38,116 nucleotides of DNA, taken from NCBI GenBank assembly GCA_023441145.1, contig JAEZQN010000376.1, forward strand, positions 1-38,116, read 5' to 3'. Positions 1 to 8,446 of this stretch are shown here, piece by piece; within the stretch, counting starts at the first letter, position 1; each line of letters begins with the position of its first letter. The position numbers were made by a program, and so were the translations under genes. This stretch comes from Bacillota bacterium (GTDB lineage Bacteria; Bacillota; Clostridia; Lachnospirales; Lachnospiraceae). The notes under the pieces were generated by a model. It saw only the letters and a list, made by a program, of their open reading frames with translations, was not told where the DNA came from and did no database searches.

Positions 1-63
1 GTATCTGTCTTTCACCAGTATACAGGCTCGTATATTGTTACCCTTTTTAACGAACCTATGCAG

Positions 64-1248
64 TCAACTTAAAGCCAAACACTCCTTAAGAATTGCAATC
101 ATTTCATCAACATGCTCTTTTTCTATAATGAGTGGTGGAATAAAGCGAAGGACGTTAGCACCTGCAGGAACAAGAATCAACCCCTTTTTCTGGGCGTTTA
201 TTATAATGTCGCCTACTGGCTGCTTTAATTCCACTCCTTGCATCAATCCTTTACCACGGCGTTCTACCATGCACTCATTTTCCTCTACTAACTGATTTAA
301 CTGAGCCTCTAAATAGGAACCAACCTCTTTTACATGAGTGGTAATGCCAAGTTTATCGTACAAATCAAATACCACATCCACTGCTGCCGTTGCCAGTGGG
401 TTAAAGCCATAGGTTGTTCCATGATCTCCTGGTTGTAAAGCTAAGGCTGCCTTTCCTCTCGCTGCAAAGGCTCCTACAGGAATTCCACAACCCAAGGCTT
501 TGGCTGAAGTCATTACATCTGGACAAACATCATATCCTTGATAAGCAAACATATCACCTGTACGTCCCATGCCACATTGTATCTCATCACATATCATAAG
601 AAGGTCATGCTCATCACATAATGCACGGACACCCTTTATAAATTCATCCGTACCTGGATAGAAGCCCCCTTCTCCTTGAATCGTTTCAAGTAAAATACAA
701 CAAGTCTTATCTGTAATCTGGGCTTTTACACTATCTAAGTCATTAAAATCTGCAAACTTTATATTTGCTAGCATTGGTCCAAATGCCTTCTGATACTTTG
801 GTTGCCCAGTTACAGCAAGAGCTCCCATACTTCTACCATGAAAAGAATGATTCATGGCAATGATTTCTCCATCTGACTGACCAGTCTTATTATAGTAATA
901 TTTTCTTGCTAGCTTTACTGCACCTTCTATGGCTTCAGTCCCAGAATTAGTAAAAAATACTTTCTCCATGCCAGAGGCCTTCACTAATTTTTTAGCTGCT
1001 TCTACGGAAGGTTTATTATAAAAGAAATTGGACGTATGTATTAAGGTATCTACCTGTGCTTTCACCGTATTTTTAAAAATATCATTACTATAACCTAGTG
1101 CAAATACTGCAATACCTGCTGCAAAGTCTAAATATTTATTTCCATCCTCATCATATAGGTAAACCCCTTCTCCTCTTTCTATCACAATAGGATAACGATT
1201 ATAGACAGAGATAAACACTTCTTTGGCATTATCGATCACTATACTCAT
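64..1248 (-). CDS. argD: Acetylornithine aminotransferase
   Basis: PLP-dependent class III aminotransferase converting N-acetylglutamate semialdehyde to N2-acetylornithine, with glutamate as amino donor, in the cytoplasm. The 394-aa length is typical. Visible signatures are the NSGTEA phosphate-binding segment near residue 101, the D221-E222 pair that contacts the PLP ring, and the Schiff-base lysine K250 in the TSAKALGCG segment. It is the last arg gene of the visible argC-J-B-D run. Its ATG overlaps the end of argB by 20 nt and is preceded by a GGGTGG ribosome site, which points to translational coupling. No terminator is visible in the 63 nt left of its stop, so the operon may continue beyond the window. 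Confidence 0.96.
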   Translation of the reverse strand: MSIVIDNAKEVFISVYNRYPIVIERGEGVYLYDEDGNKYLDFAAGIAVFALGYSNDIFKNTVKAQVDTLIHTSNFFYNKPSVEAAKKLVKASGMEKVFFTNSGTEAIEGAVKLARKYYYNKTGQSDGEIIAMNHSFHGRSMGALAVTGQPKYQKAFGPMLANIKFADFNDLDSVKAQITDKTCCILLETIQGEGGFYPGTDEFIKGVRALCDEHDLLMICDEIQCGMGRTGDMFAYQGYDVCPDVMTSAKALGCGIPVGAFAARGKAALALQPGDHGTTYGFNPLATAAVDVVFDLYDKLGITTHVKEVGSYLEAQLNQLVEENECMVERRGKGLMQGVELKQPVGDIIINAQKKGLILVPAGANVLRFIPPLIIEKEHVDEMIAILKECLALS

Positions 1249-2155
1249 TTTCTAACCACCCTTCATTATTAATAATTGCGGTTCCTATTCCTTTAATTGT
1301 AAAGAACTCTAGAAGAAGACAGTGATCTCTTTTTCCATTTAAAATATATACTCGATTCACTCCATTTTCTATGGCATCAATACAGTTATTTAACTTTGGT
1401 AACATTCCGCCTCCGATAAATCCTTGATCAATTAGCTCGCGGGCATGATCTATCGTTAATGCAGAGATTAATGTACTTTTATCCTGAGGATCTGTGCATA
1501 CGCCATCAATATCTGTTAGAAATGCTAGCTTTTCAGCACCAATCGCCATTGCTACTGCACAGGCTGCATCATCTGCATTAATATTATAGGTTTGGTACTC
1601 ATCATCTAAACCAATTGGGGCGATGATTGGAATAAAGTCGTTATCAATAAGAGAATCAATAAGAGTGGTGTTTACCTCTTTGATGTTACCTACATAGCCA
1701 ATATCCTGACCATTGGCAAACTTTTTATCTACCTTTAGAGTAGTACCATCTTTTCCACTAATACCAACTGCCTTAACCCCTAGCTGCTCTACCATTTGTA
1801 CCAGATGCTTATTAACACGGTTAAGTACCATCTCTGCCACTTCCATGGTCTCCTCATCAGTGACTCTAAGACCTTCCACAAACTTTGATTCTTTCCCAAT
1901 CTTAGATAGCCATTTGCTAATGTCTTTTCCTCCACCATGTACGATAATCGGTTTCATACCAATGAGTTTTAATAATGCAATATCTTTGATGACACTGCTT
2001 TGTAGATCCTCATCTAACATAGCACTCCCACCATATTTTACTACTACCTTCTTGTTATTATAATGTCTGATGTAGGGAAAAGCCTCAATTAAGGTATTCG
2101 CTTTAATCGTTATTTGCTCCATATAACTATCCATTTTTTCTTCCATCCTATCCAT
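1229..2155 (-). CDS. argB: Acetylglutamate kinase
   Basis: Phosphorylates N-acetylglutamate, the second step of arginine synthesis. It has the amino-acid kinase fold, with the N-terminal lysine motif VVVKYGG, the glycine loop IIVHGGG and the late GGMLPKL segment. The open frame can be extended to 2191, but that ATG overlaps argJ and has only a weak ribosome site. I chose the ATG at 2155 because AGAGGAAG sits just upstream and it clears the argJ stop by 16 nt, giving 308 aa. In-frame ATGs at 2134 and 2122 are also possible. The family core begins at MEQITIKAN, coded from 2122. Function is secure; the start is not. Confidence 0.94.
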   Translation of the reverse strand: MDRMEEKMDSYMEQITIKANTLIEAFPYIRHYNNKKVVVKYGGSAMLDEDLQSSVIKDIALLKLIGMKPIIVHGGGKDISKWLSKIGKESKFVEGLRVTDEETMEVAEMVLNRVNKHLVQMVEQLGVKAVGISGKDGTTLKVDKKFANGQDIGYVGNIKEVNTTLIDSLIDNDFIPIIAPIGLDDEYQTYNINADDAACAVAMAIGAEKLAFLTDIDGVCTDPQDKSTLISALTIDHARELIDQGFIGGGMLPKLNNCIDAIENGVNRVYILNGKRDHCLLLEFFTIKGIGTAIINNEGWLENEYSDR

Positions 2156-2171
2156 TCTCTTCCTCTTCTCT

Positions 2172-3395
2172 CTAGCTTCTATAGTCGCCATTAATCTTTA
2201 CATAATCGTATGTCAAATCGCAACCCCAGGCAGTAGCACTTGCTTCTCCTTGATGCATATCACAAATTGCTGTCACTTCCTTATCAGAAAGGATCTTTGT
2301 GGCAAACTCTTCACTAAAGTCTGCTGTCAATCCATTCTCCACAAGCTTAAGCTTGCCCGATTCACTTTCTATGTACAAATCCACCTTTTCAGGATCAAAT
2401 TCTACTCCTGCATATCCTAAGGCACAAATAATACGACCCCAATTAGCATCTCTACCAAAGATAGCAGCCTTTACTAGGTTAGAAGTAATTACCGCTTTAC
2501 TAAGTAGTGCTGCTTCATCTTTTGTTTTTGCACCAATAACCTTTGCCTCAAAGAGTTTAGTGGCACCTTCTCCATCTCCTGCAATCAGCTTCGCTAGTGT
2601 CTCATTTACAAAATGTAAGGCTTCACAGAATGCCTGATAATCTTCATTTTCACTATCAATTACAGCATTATTTGCAAGTCCATTTGCCAGTACAATAAGC
2701 GTATCATTGGTAGAGGTATCACGATCTACGCTCATCATGTTAAAGGTATCTTTTACATCTTCACTTAATGCTTTTTGTAACAATTCCTTTGTAATAGCCA
2801 CATCTGTTGTTACAACAGCAAGCATAGTTGCCATATTCGGATGAATCATACCTGAACCCTTACTCATACCAGCTAGGCGCACTGTTTTTCCTGATACTGT
2901 AAACTCCACAGCTACTTCCTTTGGAATAGTATCTGTAGTCATAATTGCTTTGGCAGCATTATGACCAGCCTCTATGTCTCCTGTTAAATTTTCTACCAAA
3001 AGCTTTCCACCTGTCGTAGCTTTATCTACTGGAATCGGCATACCAATGACACCAGTTGATGCTGTCAAAACAGCCTCCACTTTAAGATTAAGAGCATCCG
3101 CTACAGCCTTTGCCATAGCTTCATTGACAGTATCCCCTTCCTTACCAGTACAAGCATTGGCAATCCCACTGTTAAATACCATAGCCTGTGCTGTCTCACA
3201 TTCCTTTATAATGGCCATATCCCATTTTACAGGAGCAGCTTTCACCACATTTGTGGTGAAAACACCGGCTACGATAGCAGGTACCTTACTATATACTAAC
3301 GCCATATCCATTCTATCCTTATATTTAATTCCTGCTGCCACGCTAGCAGCTAAAAAACCCTGAACAGCTGTTACTCCACCATCTACTATCTTCAT
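2172..3395 (-). CDS. argJ: Glutamate N-acetyltransferase / amino-acid acetyltransferase
   Basis: Ornithine acetyltransferase that moves the acetyl group from N-acetylornithine to glutamate, recycling it in the cyclic arginine pathway. At 407 aa it has the normal length. The self-cleavage site is visible as HPNMATML: cleavage before T190 would give alpha and beta chains, and T190 becomes the nucleophile. The ATG follows a strong AAGGAGG site. It lies 12 nt after argC and directly before argB. No argA is seen in the window, so this enzyme may also make the first acetylglutamate from acetyl-CoA, but sequence alone cannot show whether it is bifunctional. Confidence 0.96.
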   Translation of the reverse strand: MKIVDGGVTAVQGFLAASVAAGIKYKDRMDMALVYSKVPAIVAGVFTTNVVKAAPVKWDMAIIKECETAQAMVFNSGIANACTGKEGDTVNEAMAKAVADALNLKVEAVLTASTGVIGMPIPVDKATTGGKLLVENLTGDIEAGHNAAKAIMTTDTIPKEVAVEFTVSGKTVRLAGMSKGSGMIHPNMATMLAVVTTDVAITKELLQKALSEDVKDTFNMMSVDRDTSTNDTLIVLANGLANNAVIDSENEDYQAFCEALHFVNETLAKLIAGDGEGATKLFEAKVIGAKTKDEAALLSKAVITSNLVKAAIFGRDANWGRIICALGYAGVEFDPEKVDLYIESESGKLKLVENGLTADFSEEFATKILSDKEVTAICDMHQGEASATAWGCDLTYDYVKINGDYRS

Positions 3396-3407
3396 AATAC
3401 TCCTCCT

Positions 3408-4448
3408 TTATGGAAACATCGGAACAATCTGTAAACCTTCATTTTCTGGGAGGCCAAACATGATATTCATGTTCTGTACCGCCTGACCAGCAGCACCCTT
3501 TACCACGTTATCTAAGGCTCCCATCATAATGATACGATTAGTTCTCTCGTCTATTTTAAAGTTAACATCTACAAAATTACTACCTTCTACCCATTTGGTT
3601 TCTGGTGGCACATCTTTCTCTAACACACGTACGAAATATTCATCCTTGTAGCAGTCATTATAAATCTCTTTCATTTCCTCATAGGATACCTTCTTTTTTA
3701 AGTTCCCATAAGCGGTAACTAGTATTCCACGATTCATCGGAACTAAATGGGGAACAAAATCAATTATAATAGATTGCTTTGCTACGTTGCTAAGCTGCTC
3801 CTCAATCTCTGGAATATGACGATGGGTGGCCACTCCATAGGCTTTAATATTTTCATTAACCTCACAAAAGAGATTATTAACCTTGGCTCCTCTTCCAGCC
3901 CCGCTAGTACCCGACTTAGCATCAATGATAATGGACCTTTCTTCTAGTAACCCTGCTTGTAGCGCAGGATAAATACTTAAAAAAGAACAGGTTGGGTAAC
4001 AGCCTGGATTGGCAATTAATCTTGCATTCTTTACAGCCTCTCGATTGATTTCACACAAACCATAGACTGCTTCTTTAATATATTCTTTACTTTTATGTAC
4101 AATGCCATACCATTCTTCATAAATAGCTACGTCCTTGATACGGAAGTCCGCGCTAAGGTCAATCACCTTAGTTTGAGAAAGGATTTCTTCTTTCATGAGG
4201 GAAGCACATAACCCTTGAGGGGTTGCTGTAAAAATCACGTCCACCTGCTTTGCTAGCTCCTCCATGTTATCATCCTGACAGATATTCTCCACAAGTTTAA
4301 CCATATTCCCAAATACAGAAGCATATTTCTGATCTATATAACTATGGGAACCATACCATATAACCTCTGCCTGCTTATGCTGTAATAGAAGTCTCACTAA
4401 CTCTCCTCCAGCATACCCTGTGGAACCAATAATCCCACATTTTATCAT
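3408..4448 (-). CDS. argC: N-acetyl-gamma-glutamyl-phosphate reductase
   Basis: NADPH-dependent reduction of N-acetylglutamyl phosphate to the semialdehyde. The N-terminal dinucleotide-binding motif GIIGSTGYAGGE and the catalytic cysteine in NPGCYPT are intact. It is the first gene of the argCJBD operon. The frame allows an ATG at 4457, but the AAGGGAAGGG ribosome site lies directly against that codon. The ATG at 4448 (MIKCGIIG) has a normal spacing and matches the usual family start, giving 346 aa. Expression should start at the promoter at 4526-4554 and is probably repressed by ArgR through the nearby ARG-box-like site. Confidence 0.96.
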   Translation of the reverse strand: MIKCGIIGSTGYAGGELVRLLLQHKQAEVIWYGSHSYIDQKYASVFGNMVKLVENICQDDNMEELAKQVDVIFTATPQGLCASLMKEEILSQTKVIDLSADFRIKDVAIYEEWYGIVHKSKEYIKEAVYGLCEINREAVKNARLIANPGCYPTCSFLSIYPALQAGLLEERSIIIDAKSGTSGAGRGAKVNNLFCEVNENIKAYGVATHRHIPEIEEQLSNVAKQSIIIDFVPHLVPMNRGILVTAYGNLKKKVSYEEMKEIYNDCYKDEYFVRVLEKDVPPETKWVEGSNFVDVNFKIDERTNRIIMMGALDNVVKGAAGQAVQNMNIMFGLPENEGLQIVPMFP

Positions 4449-4488
4449 AACTACCATCCCTTCCCTTGATAATATATATCACTTTGTA

Positions 4489-4502
4489 TGTATATTTTTT
4501 CA
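4489..4502 (-). promoter_or_regulatory. Candidate ARG box (ArgR operator) downstream of the argC promoter
   Basis: Read on the minus strand the 14-mer is TGAAAAAATATACA, agreeing with the ArgR/AhrC core TGAATWWWWATTCA at 12 of 14 positions. It lies between the argC -10 box and the argC ribosome site, where repressor binding would block elongation or initiation. It is inferred from consensus only, and AT-rich DNA produces chance matches. Confidence 0.45.
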
Positions 4503-4525
4503 TATAATACGTTTAAGATTAAATA

Positions 4526-4554
4526 ATTATACATCGGCGATGTATTTTATGCAA
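4526..4554 (-). promoter_or_regulatory. Sigma-A promoter of argCJBD
   Basis: On the minus strand TTGCAT (-35, 4549-4554) is followed after exactly 17 nt by a perfect TATAAT (-10, 4526-4531). Transcription would start near 4519, about 70 nt before argC. The divergent argG promoter uses the same TTGCAT -35 hexamer. Confidence 0.7.
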
Positions 4555-4706
4555 TACTGTATTTTTAAATAAGATTTCATTTTCAATTCCTTCTTTTATA
4601 AATGCATTGCACAAATCAAATTATTCCCTTTAAAATCAAGGGTTTTCCTACTTAAACTTAAACCTATTATCATTTTTTTCTTTTTTGTCTTATCTAAAAA
4701 TAAGTC

Positions 4707-4741
4707 TTGCATAATTACTCTGTATGTTGTATATTTATTAT
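4707..4741 (+). promoter_or_regulatory. argG promoter with overlapping ARG-box-like site
   Basis: TTGCAT (4707-4712), a 17-nt spacer and TATATT (4730-4735) form a sigma-A promoter about 70 nt before argG. A TGTATATTTATTAT segment at 4728-4741, matching the ARG-box core at 11 of 14 positions, overlaps the -10 box, consistent with ArgR repression. The promoter call is stronger than the operator call. Confidence 0.6.
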
Positions 4742-4810
4742 TATCATGAAAATCATACCAAATCCCTTTGGGTTTGTTACAATTTTAATAAGAAATGGAG
4801 GCTTTCTATT

Positions 4811-6031
4811 ATGAAAGAAAAAGTTATTTTAGCCTACTCTGGTGGTCTTGATACTACTGCAATTATCCCTTGGCTAAAGGAAAATTATGATTATGAAGTA
4901 ATCTGTTGTTGTATCGATGTTGGTCAAGGCAATGAGCTAGATGGGCTTGAAGAAAGAGCTAAACTATCTGGTGCAACAAAACTGTACATAGAAGATGTAG
5001 TAGATGAATTTTGTGATGAATACGTTGTTCCTTGTGTCCAAGCCAATGCCATCTACGAAAATAAATATCTATTAGGCACTTCCATGGCAAGACCTGTGAT
5101 TGCGAAACGTCTTGTTGAAATTGCAAGAAAAGAAGGTGCTACTGCAATATGTCATGGCGCTACTGGTAAAGGTAATGATCAGATTCGTTTTGAACTTGGA
5201 ATCAAAGCCCTAGCTCCAGATTTAAAGATTATCGCTCCATGGAGATTAGATACTTGGGGTATGAACTCTCGTGAAGAAGAAATTGAATACTGTAAAGCAC
5301 ATGGGATCAATCTTCCTTTCTCCACTGACAACAGCTATAGCCGTGATCGTAATCTATGGCACATTAGCCACGAAGGCCTTGAGCTTGAAGATCCAGCAAA
5401 TGAGCCAAACTATGACCATCTTTTAGTATTAGGTACTACACCAGAAAAGGCACCAACTGAACCAGAATATGTGACGATGACTTTCGAGCAAGGTGTTCCA
5501 AAATCACTAAACGGAGTATCCATGAAAGTATCTGATATTATAAAGGAATTAAATGAACTTGGTGGAAAACACGGAATTGGTATTATTGATATCGTAGAGA
5601 ACCGTGTAGTGGGCATGAAATCTCGTGGTGTTTATGAGACTCCTGGTGGAACCATTCTTATGGAAGCACACCAGCAGTTAGAAGAACTGATTTTAGATCG
5701 TGATACTTACACATTAAAGAAAGAACTCGGTAATAAGTTTGCAGATTTAGTATATGAAGGCAAATGGTTCACACCTAAGCGCGAAGCTATTCAGGCTTTT
5801 ATAGAAACCACTCAGAAATATGTAACCGGTGAAGTGAAATTTAAGCTTTACAAAGGAAATATCATCAAGGCTGGTACCGACTCTCCATACTCCTTATATT
5901 CTGAATCCTTAGCAAGCTTTACCACTGGAGATTTGTATGACCATCACGATGCTGAAGGCTTTATCAATCTATTTGGCTTAAGTTTAAAGGTTCGTGCAAT
6001 GAAGATGGCGGAAGCAGAGAAAAATAAATAA
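4811..6031 (+). CDS. argG: Argininosuccinate synthase
   Basis: ATP-dependent joining of citrulline and aspartate to argininosuccinate. The N-terminal AYSGGLDTT is the PP-loop ATP pyrophosphatase motif, and GATGKGNDQ and the SYSRDRNLWH region are family hallmarks. The 406-aa length is normal. A longer frame starts at 4724 but adds 29 residues foreign to the family. The ATG at 4811 follows a GGAGG site (4797-4801) at 9 nt. It is transcribed divergently from argCJBD. No argH is seen directly downstream; a terminator follows at once, so argG appears to be monocistronic here. Confidence 0.97.
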   Translation: MKEKVILAYSGGLDTTAIIPWLKENYDYEVICCCIDVGQGNELDGLEERAKLSGATKLYIEDVVDEFCDEYVVPCVQANAIYENKYLLGTSMARPVIAKRLVEIARKEGATAICHGATGKGNDQIRFELGIKALAPDLKIIAPWRLDTWGMNSREEEIEYCKAHGINLPFSTDNSYSRDRNLWHISHEGLELEDPANEPNYDHLLVLGTTPEKAPTEPEYVTMTFEQGVPKSLNGVSMKVSDIIKELNELGGKHGIGIIDIVENRVVGMKSRGVYETPGGTILMEAHQQLEELILDRDTYTLKKELGNKFADLVYEGKWFTPKREAIQAFIETTQKYVTGEVKFKLYKGNIIKAGTDSPYSLYSESLASFTTGDLYDHHDAEGFINLFGLSLKVRAMKMAEAEKNK

Positions 6032-6044
6032 TGGTTTCATTTAG

Positions 6045-6080
6045 GCAGTAGTTTTTATATAAACTACTGCTTTATTTTTT
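6045..6080 (+). terminator. Intrinsic terminator of argG
   Basis: A perfect 10-bp stem (GCAGTAGTTT at 6045-6054 with its complement at 6061-6070) and a 6-nt loop are followed by TTTATTTTTT. It lies 14 nt after the argG stop. Confidence 0.9.
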
Positions 6081-6137
6081 GAAAGTATTAGACGATAAAT
6101 ACAAATAAAGGATAATTTTAGTAATTAGGGGGATAAG

Positions 6138-7883
6138 ATGAACGATCTAAAAAGATTAAAAGACTTAAAACTAAATAATTACTTAAAAAACACGTTATTT
6201 GTTGTTCTAGTCATAAATTTTATCTTCATTATGGCTATGATTACTGTAGTCAATGCCTACCAACTATATTCCATTCGATTATTACTCTTGGATTTTCAAC
6301 TAATCGCATTTTGTGGTATCTTAACAACGGTACTCATTACTATCATCGTTATGCTGACCTTTTTTTACTCCTATAAAGGCTACTATACCTCTTCCATCTT
6401 GTATGCAATTCACATACTCTACACAGTCATATCAAATGGTAAAACCACTGACAACAGTCCTCTAACAGGTCTTCTAATGATTACCATTGGGTATATTAGT
6501 TGTGCTATCATTCACTATAATCATAAAAACTTACAAAAAAATTCCCACCTACTAGAACAACAAAAATCCATATTAAATCAAATTGCCTATTATGATACGT
6601 TAACGAATCTTCCAAATCGCCTCAGGATTCTTTCAGAAATTAACACGATGATTAGTTCCTCAAATCCTGACACCGACACTTTTGCTTTAATCCGTATTGA
6701 TATAGATAATTATCGCGTTCTTCGGGATTATCTAGGTCATGTAAAAGGAGAGGAAGAATTAAAGTTTTTTGCCGATCGTCTAAAATCTGTGATTCATCCA
6801 CTGGACATGCCCGGTCGTATGAATAGCGATGAATTCATTGTTCTCGTGCAACGCCCCCTAACCAAGGACGAACTTCAAGAATACGTTCGTCTTTTACAGA
6901 AGGAATTATGTCATAAAATTACTTGTGCACAAAATTCCTTTTACCTAAATAATCATTATGGTATCAGCTTATATCCAGAGCATGGTACCGAAACAGAACT
7001 CTTGATTCAATACGCTGACGCAGCCTGTTTCTCCGCCAAAACCGATTCAGATCAACATATCTGTTTCTTTAATATTAATCTCTATCAAAAACTTGTTCAA
7101 AAGACTCAAATCGAAAATTCATTACGAGAAGCTATCTATAACAACGAGTTTTACTTAGTTTACCAACCTCAATATAGTTGCAACAACAAACAACTTCGAG
7201 GCTTTGAGGTTCTGCTTAGATGGAACAACCCTACCACTGGCTTAATTCCACCTTCCGTCTTTATCCCTATTGCAGAAGAAACAGGTACAATTCTATCGAT
7301 TGGAAGATGGGTATTAGAGCAAGCATGTATTTCCTTTAATGAAATACTACAAAAATATGATACACACCTTATACTTTCCATCAATATTAGCGCTGTACAA
7401 CTATTAGAAAATTCCTTTGTAGAAACTGTGACTGAAGTTTTGGAATCTACCAGTTTTCCTCCAAATCTCTTAGAATTCGAAATAACAGAAACTGTATTAA
7501 TTTCTTCAAAGGATACTGTTATCCGAGTCTTAAAAGCCTTAAAAAACATGGGTATTCACATTGCTCTAGATGACTTTGGAACAGAATATGCTTCCTTGAG
7601 TTATCTACAGCTTCTTCCACTAGATATTCTCAAAATAGACCGATCCTTTATAAACAGCATAGGAGAAGGAGACACAACTGACTTGGTGGAATCCATTATC
7701 AACATAGCAAAAAAACAATCTCTAATTACTGTAGCAGAAGGGATCGAAACAGAGAATCAGTTAAACTATTTGAAAGAGAAGGGTTGTCAATATGTCCAAG
7801 GCTTTCTCTGGGGGAAGCCTATCCCTAAAAACGATTTAGAGGAACTTCTATCCGATCTAAAATCTCAAAATAAACTTCCATAA
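6138..7883 (+). CDS. Membrane GGDEF/EAL protein, probable c-di-GMP phosphodiesterase
   Basis: The 581-aa protein begins with a membrane region of about four hydrophobic segments (residues 18-130) without an evident sensor domain. A GGDEF domain follows (about 150-310), then an EAL domain (about 325-575). The GGDEF signature is degenerate (NSDEF at 229-233), so cyclase activity is unlikely and a GTP-binding or regulatory role is more plausible. The EAL catalytic set looks intact: EVL at 357-359, NIS near 416, EITE near 448, DD at 478-479, KID near 499 and AEGIET near 533. I infer hydrolysis of c-di-GMP to pGpG at the membrane. The start follows a GGGGG site. It stands alone between the argG terminator and its own hairpin. 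Confidence 0.9.
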   Translation: MNDLKRLKDLKLNNYLKNTLFVVLVINFIFIMAMITVVNAYQLYSIRLLLLDFQLIAFCGILTTVLITIIVMLTFFYSYKGYYTSSILYAIHILYTVISNGKTTDNSPLTGLLMITIGYISCAIIHYNHKNLQKNSHLLEQQKSILNQIAYYDTLTNLPNRLRILSEINTMISSSNPDTDTFALIRIDIDNYRVLRDYLGHVKGEEELKFFADRLKSVIHPLDMPGRMNSDEFIVLVQRPLTKDELQEYVRLLQKELCHKITCAQNSFYLNNHYGISLYPEHGTETELLIQYADAACFSAKTDSDQHICFFNINLYQKLVQKTQIENSLREAIYNNEFYLVYQPQYSCNNKQLRGFEVLLRWNNPTTGLIPPSVFIPIAEETGTILSIGRWVLEQACISFNEILQKYDTHLILSINISAVQLLENSFVETVTEVLESTSFPPNLLEFEITETVLISSKDTVIRVLKALKNMGIHIALDDFGTEYASLSYLQLLPLDILKIDRSFINSIGEGDTTDLVESIINIAKKQSLITVAEGIETENQLNYLKEKGCQYVQGFLWGKPIPKNDLEELLSDLKSQNKLP

Positions 7884-7907
7884 AAATTCCTTTGTTATGC
7901 GAACATT

Positions 7908-7940
7908 GACATTCTAACATTTGTTTGTTAGAATGTCTTT
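7908..7940 (+). terminator. Terminator after the GGDEF/EAL gene
   Basis: A perfect 12-bp stem (7908-7919 with 7926-7937) with a 6-nt loop is followed only by TTT. The stem is strong but the U tract is short, so termination may be partial. The glmS promoter begins at this point. Confidence 0.7.
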
Positions 7941-7969
7941 GTCACTTAACAGACAATAAATCATATAAT
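7939..7969 (+). promoter_or_regulatory. Probable glmS promoter
   Basis: TATAAT at 7964-7969 is a perfect -10 box. The best -35 is TTGTCA at 7939-7944, with a long 19-nt spacer. The start site would fall near 7976, just at the beginning of the structured leader that precedes the ribozyme. Confidence 0.55.
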
Positions 7970-7975
7970 AAAAAA

Positions 7976-8094
7976 GGAGTGAATTAGGATAATCTGTTCC
8001 CATCAGGTTATCGAAGATAAGGTGAAACCTTTGACAGAAATGTCTTCATTTGACCCACATAGCAAGTAATACTTTGCCATGTCCTCAGATGATA
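7976..8094 (+). other. Unrecognised structured leader upstream of the glmS ribozyme
   Basis: About 120 nt of the predicted transcript precede the ribozyme and look foldable. ATCTG at 7992-7996 can pair with CAGAT at 8086-8090 and close a multibranch loop. Inside it are TTATC-GAA-GATAA (8008-8020), GACA-GAAA-TGTC with a GNRA tetraloop (8033-8044), and a two-part stem ACAT/ATGT plus GCAA/TTGC (8057-8082). I do not recognise a known riboswitch class. A ribozyme needs only about one nucleotide 5' of its cleavage site, so this element is not part of the catalytic core. It contains no convincing ORF. Confidence 0.45.
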
Positions 8095-8240
8095 AAATTA
8101 GCGCCAGCACCTCCATTGGGACGAAGTTTGGAGGTTGACGAGGTAGAGAGTAATCGAAAATTCGGCGGATGCTCTCTCGTATTCTCTTGAGTACGTATAT
8201 ATGGACGAAAATATCAGGTAACTGACTCACAAGTCCCTAT
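8095..8240 (+). ncRNA. glmS ribozyme: glmS ribozyme (glucosamine-6-phosphate-activated)
   Basis: This is a self-cleaving riboswitch in the glmS 5' UTR. Conserved segments are present in order: the cleavage site before GCGCCAG (between A8100 and G8101), an extended hairpin of CCTCCA with TGGAGG, the core TTGACGAGG, AATCGAAAATTCGGCGGATG flanked by GAGAG/CTCTC, and a closing P4-like helix CTTGAGT with ACTCACAAG ending near 8233. In this known class GlcN6P acts as the cofactor for cleavage, leaving a 5'-OH on the mRNA that promotes its decay and so represses glmS. Boundaries are by eye. Confidence 0.93.
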
Positions 8241-8367
8241 AGTCAAGAAAAGCAATCGGTTGTTTCTGTGCTATTTCTGTTTACTTAAATAGGCAAAACA
8301 TCCACATTGCTTCTATTTTTATTGTAAATAATAATCTTGGGCAATCCTATTAAAAGTTCTATTTTGT

Positions 8368-8398
8368 TAGTGTCTTAACACTAGCTTTTATTAGTTTA
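8368..8398 (+). other. Small hairpin between ribozyme and glmS
   Basis: TAGTGT-CTTA-ACACTA (8368-8383) forms a 6-bp hairpin followed by a T-rich stretch in the 200-nt spacer between the ribozyme and glmS. It resembles a weak terminator or an RNase-blocking stem in the cleaved mRNA. No other structure or second promoter in this spacer convinced me. Confidence 0.3.
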
Positions 8399-8446
8399 CT
8401 TTTTATTGCCTGGCTCATTTCATTGAATAGTAAGGAGACGAAATAT

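Noticed and set aside
1..63. Possible next arg gene at the left edge
   Set aside because: Only 63 nt remain beyond argD. No start, terminator or recognisable coding text can be identified.
2156..2191. Longer ArgB N-terminus starting at 2191
   Set aside because: It overlaps argJ, has a poor ribosome site and adds a charged stretch not expected in the family.
3747..3947. Many 60-130-codon frames opposite arg, glmS, nhaC and hsp70 genes
   Set aside because: They are shadows of strongly coding genes on the other strand, without ribosome sites or recognisable domains.
4724..4810. 29-residue N-terminal extension of ArgG
   Set aside because: It crosses the promoter -10 box and the ribosome site, and residues before MKEKVILAYSGG do not fit the family.
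8003..8230. 75-codon minus-strand frame across the glmS leader
   Set aside because: It is antisense to the glmS ribozyme and its leader. Its openness follows from the conserved RNA, and it has no ribosome site or recognisable product.
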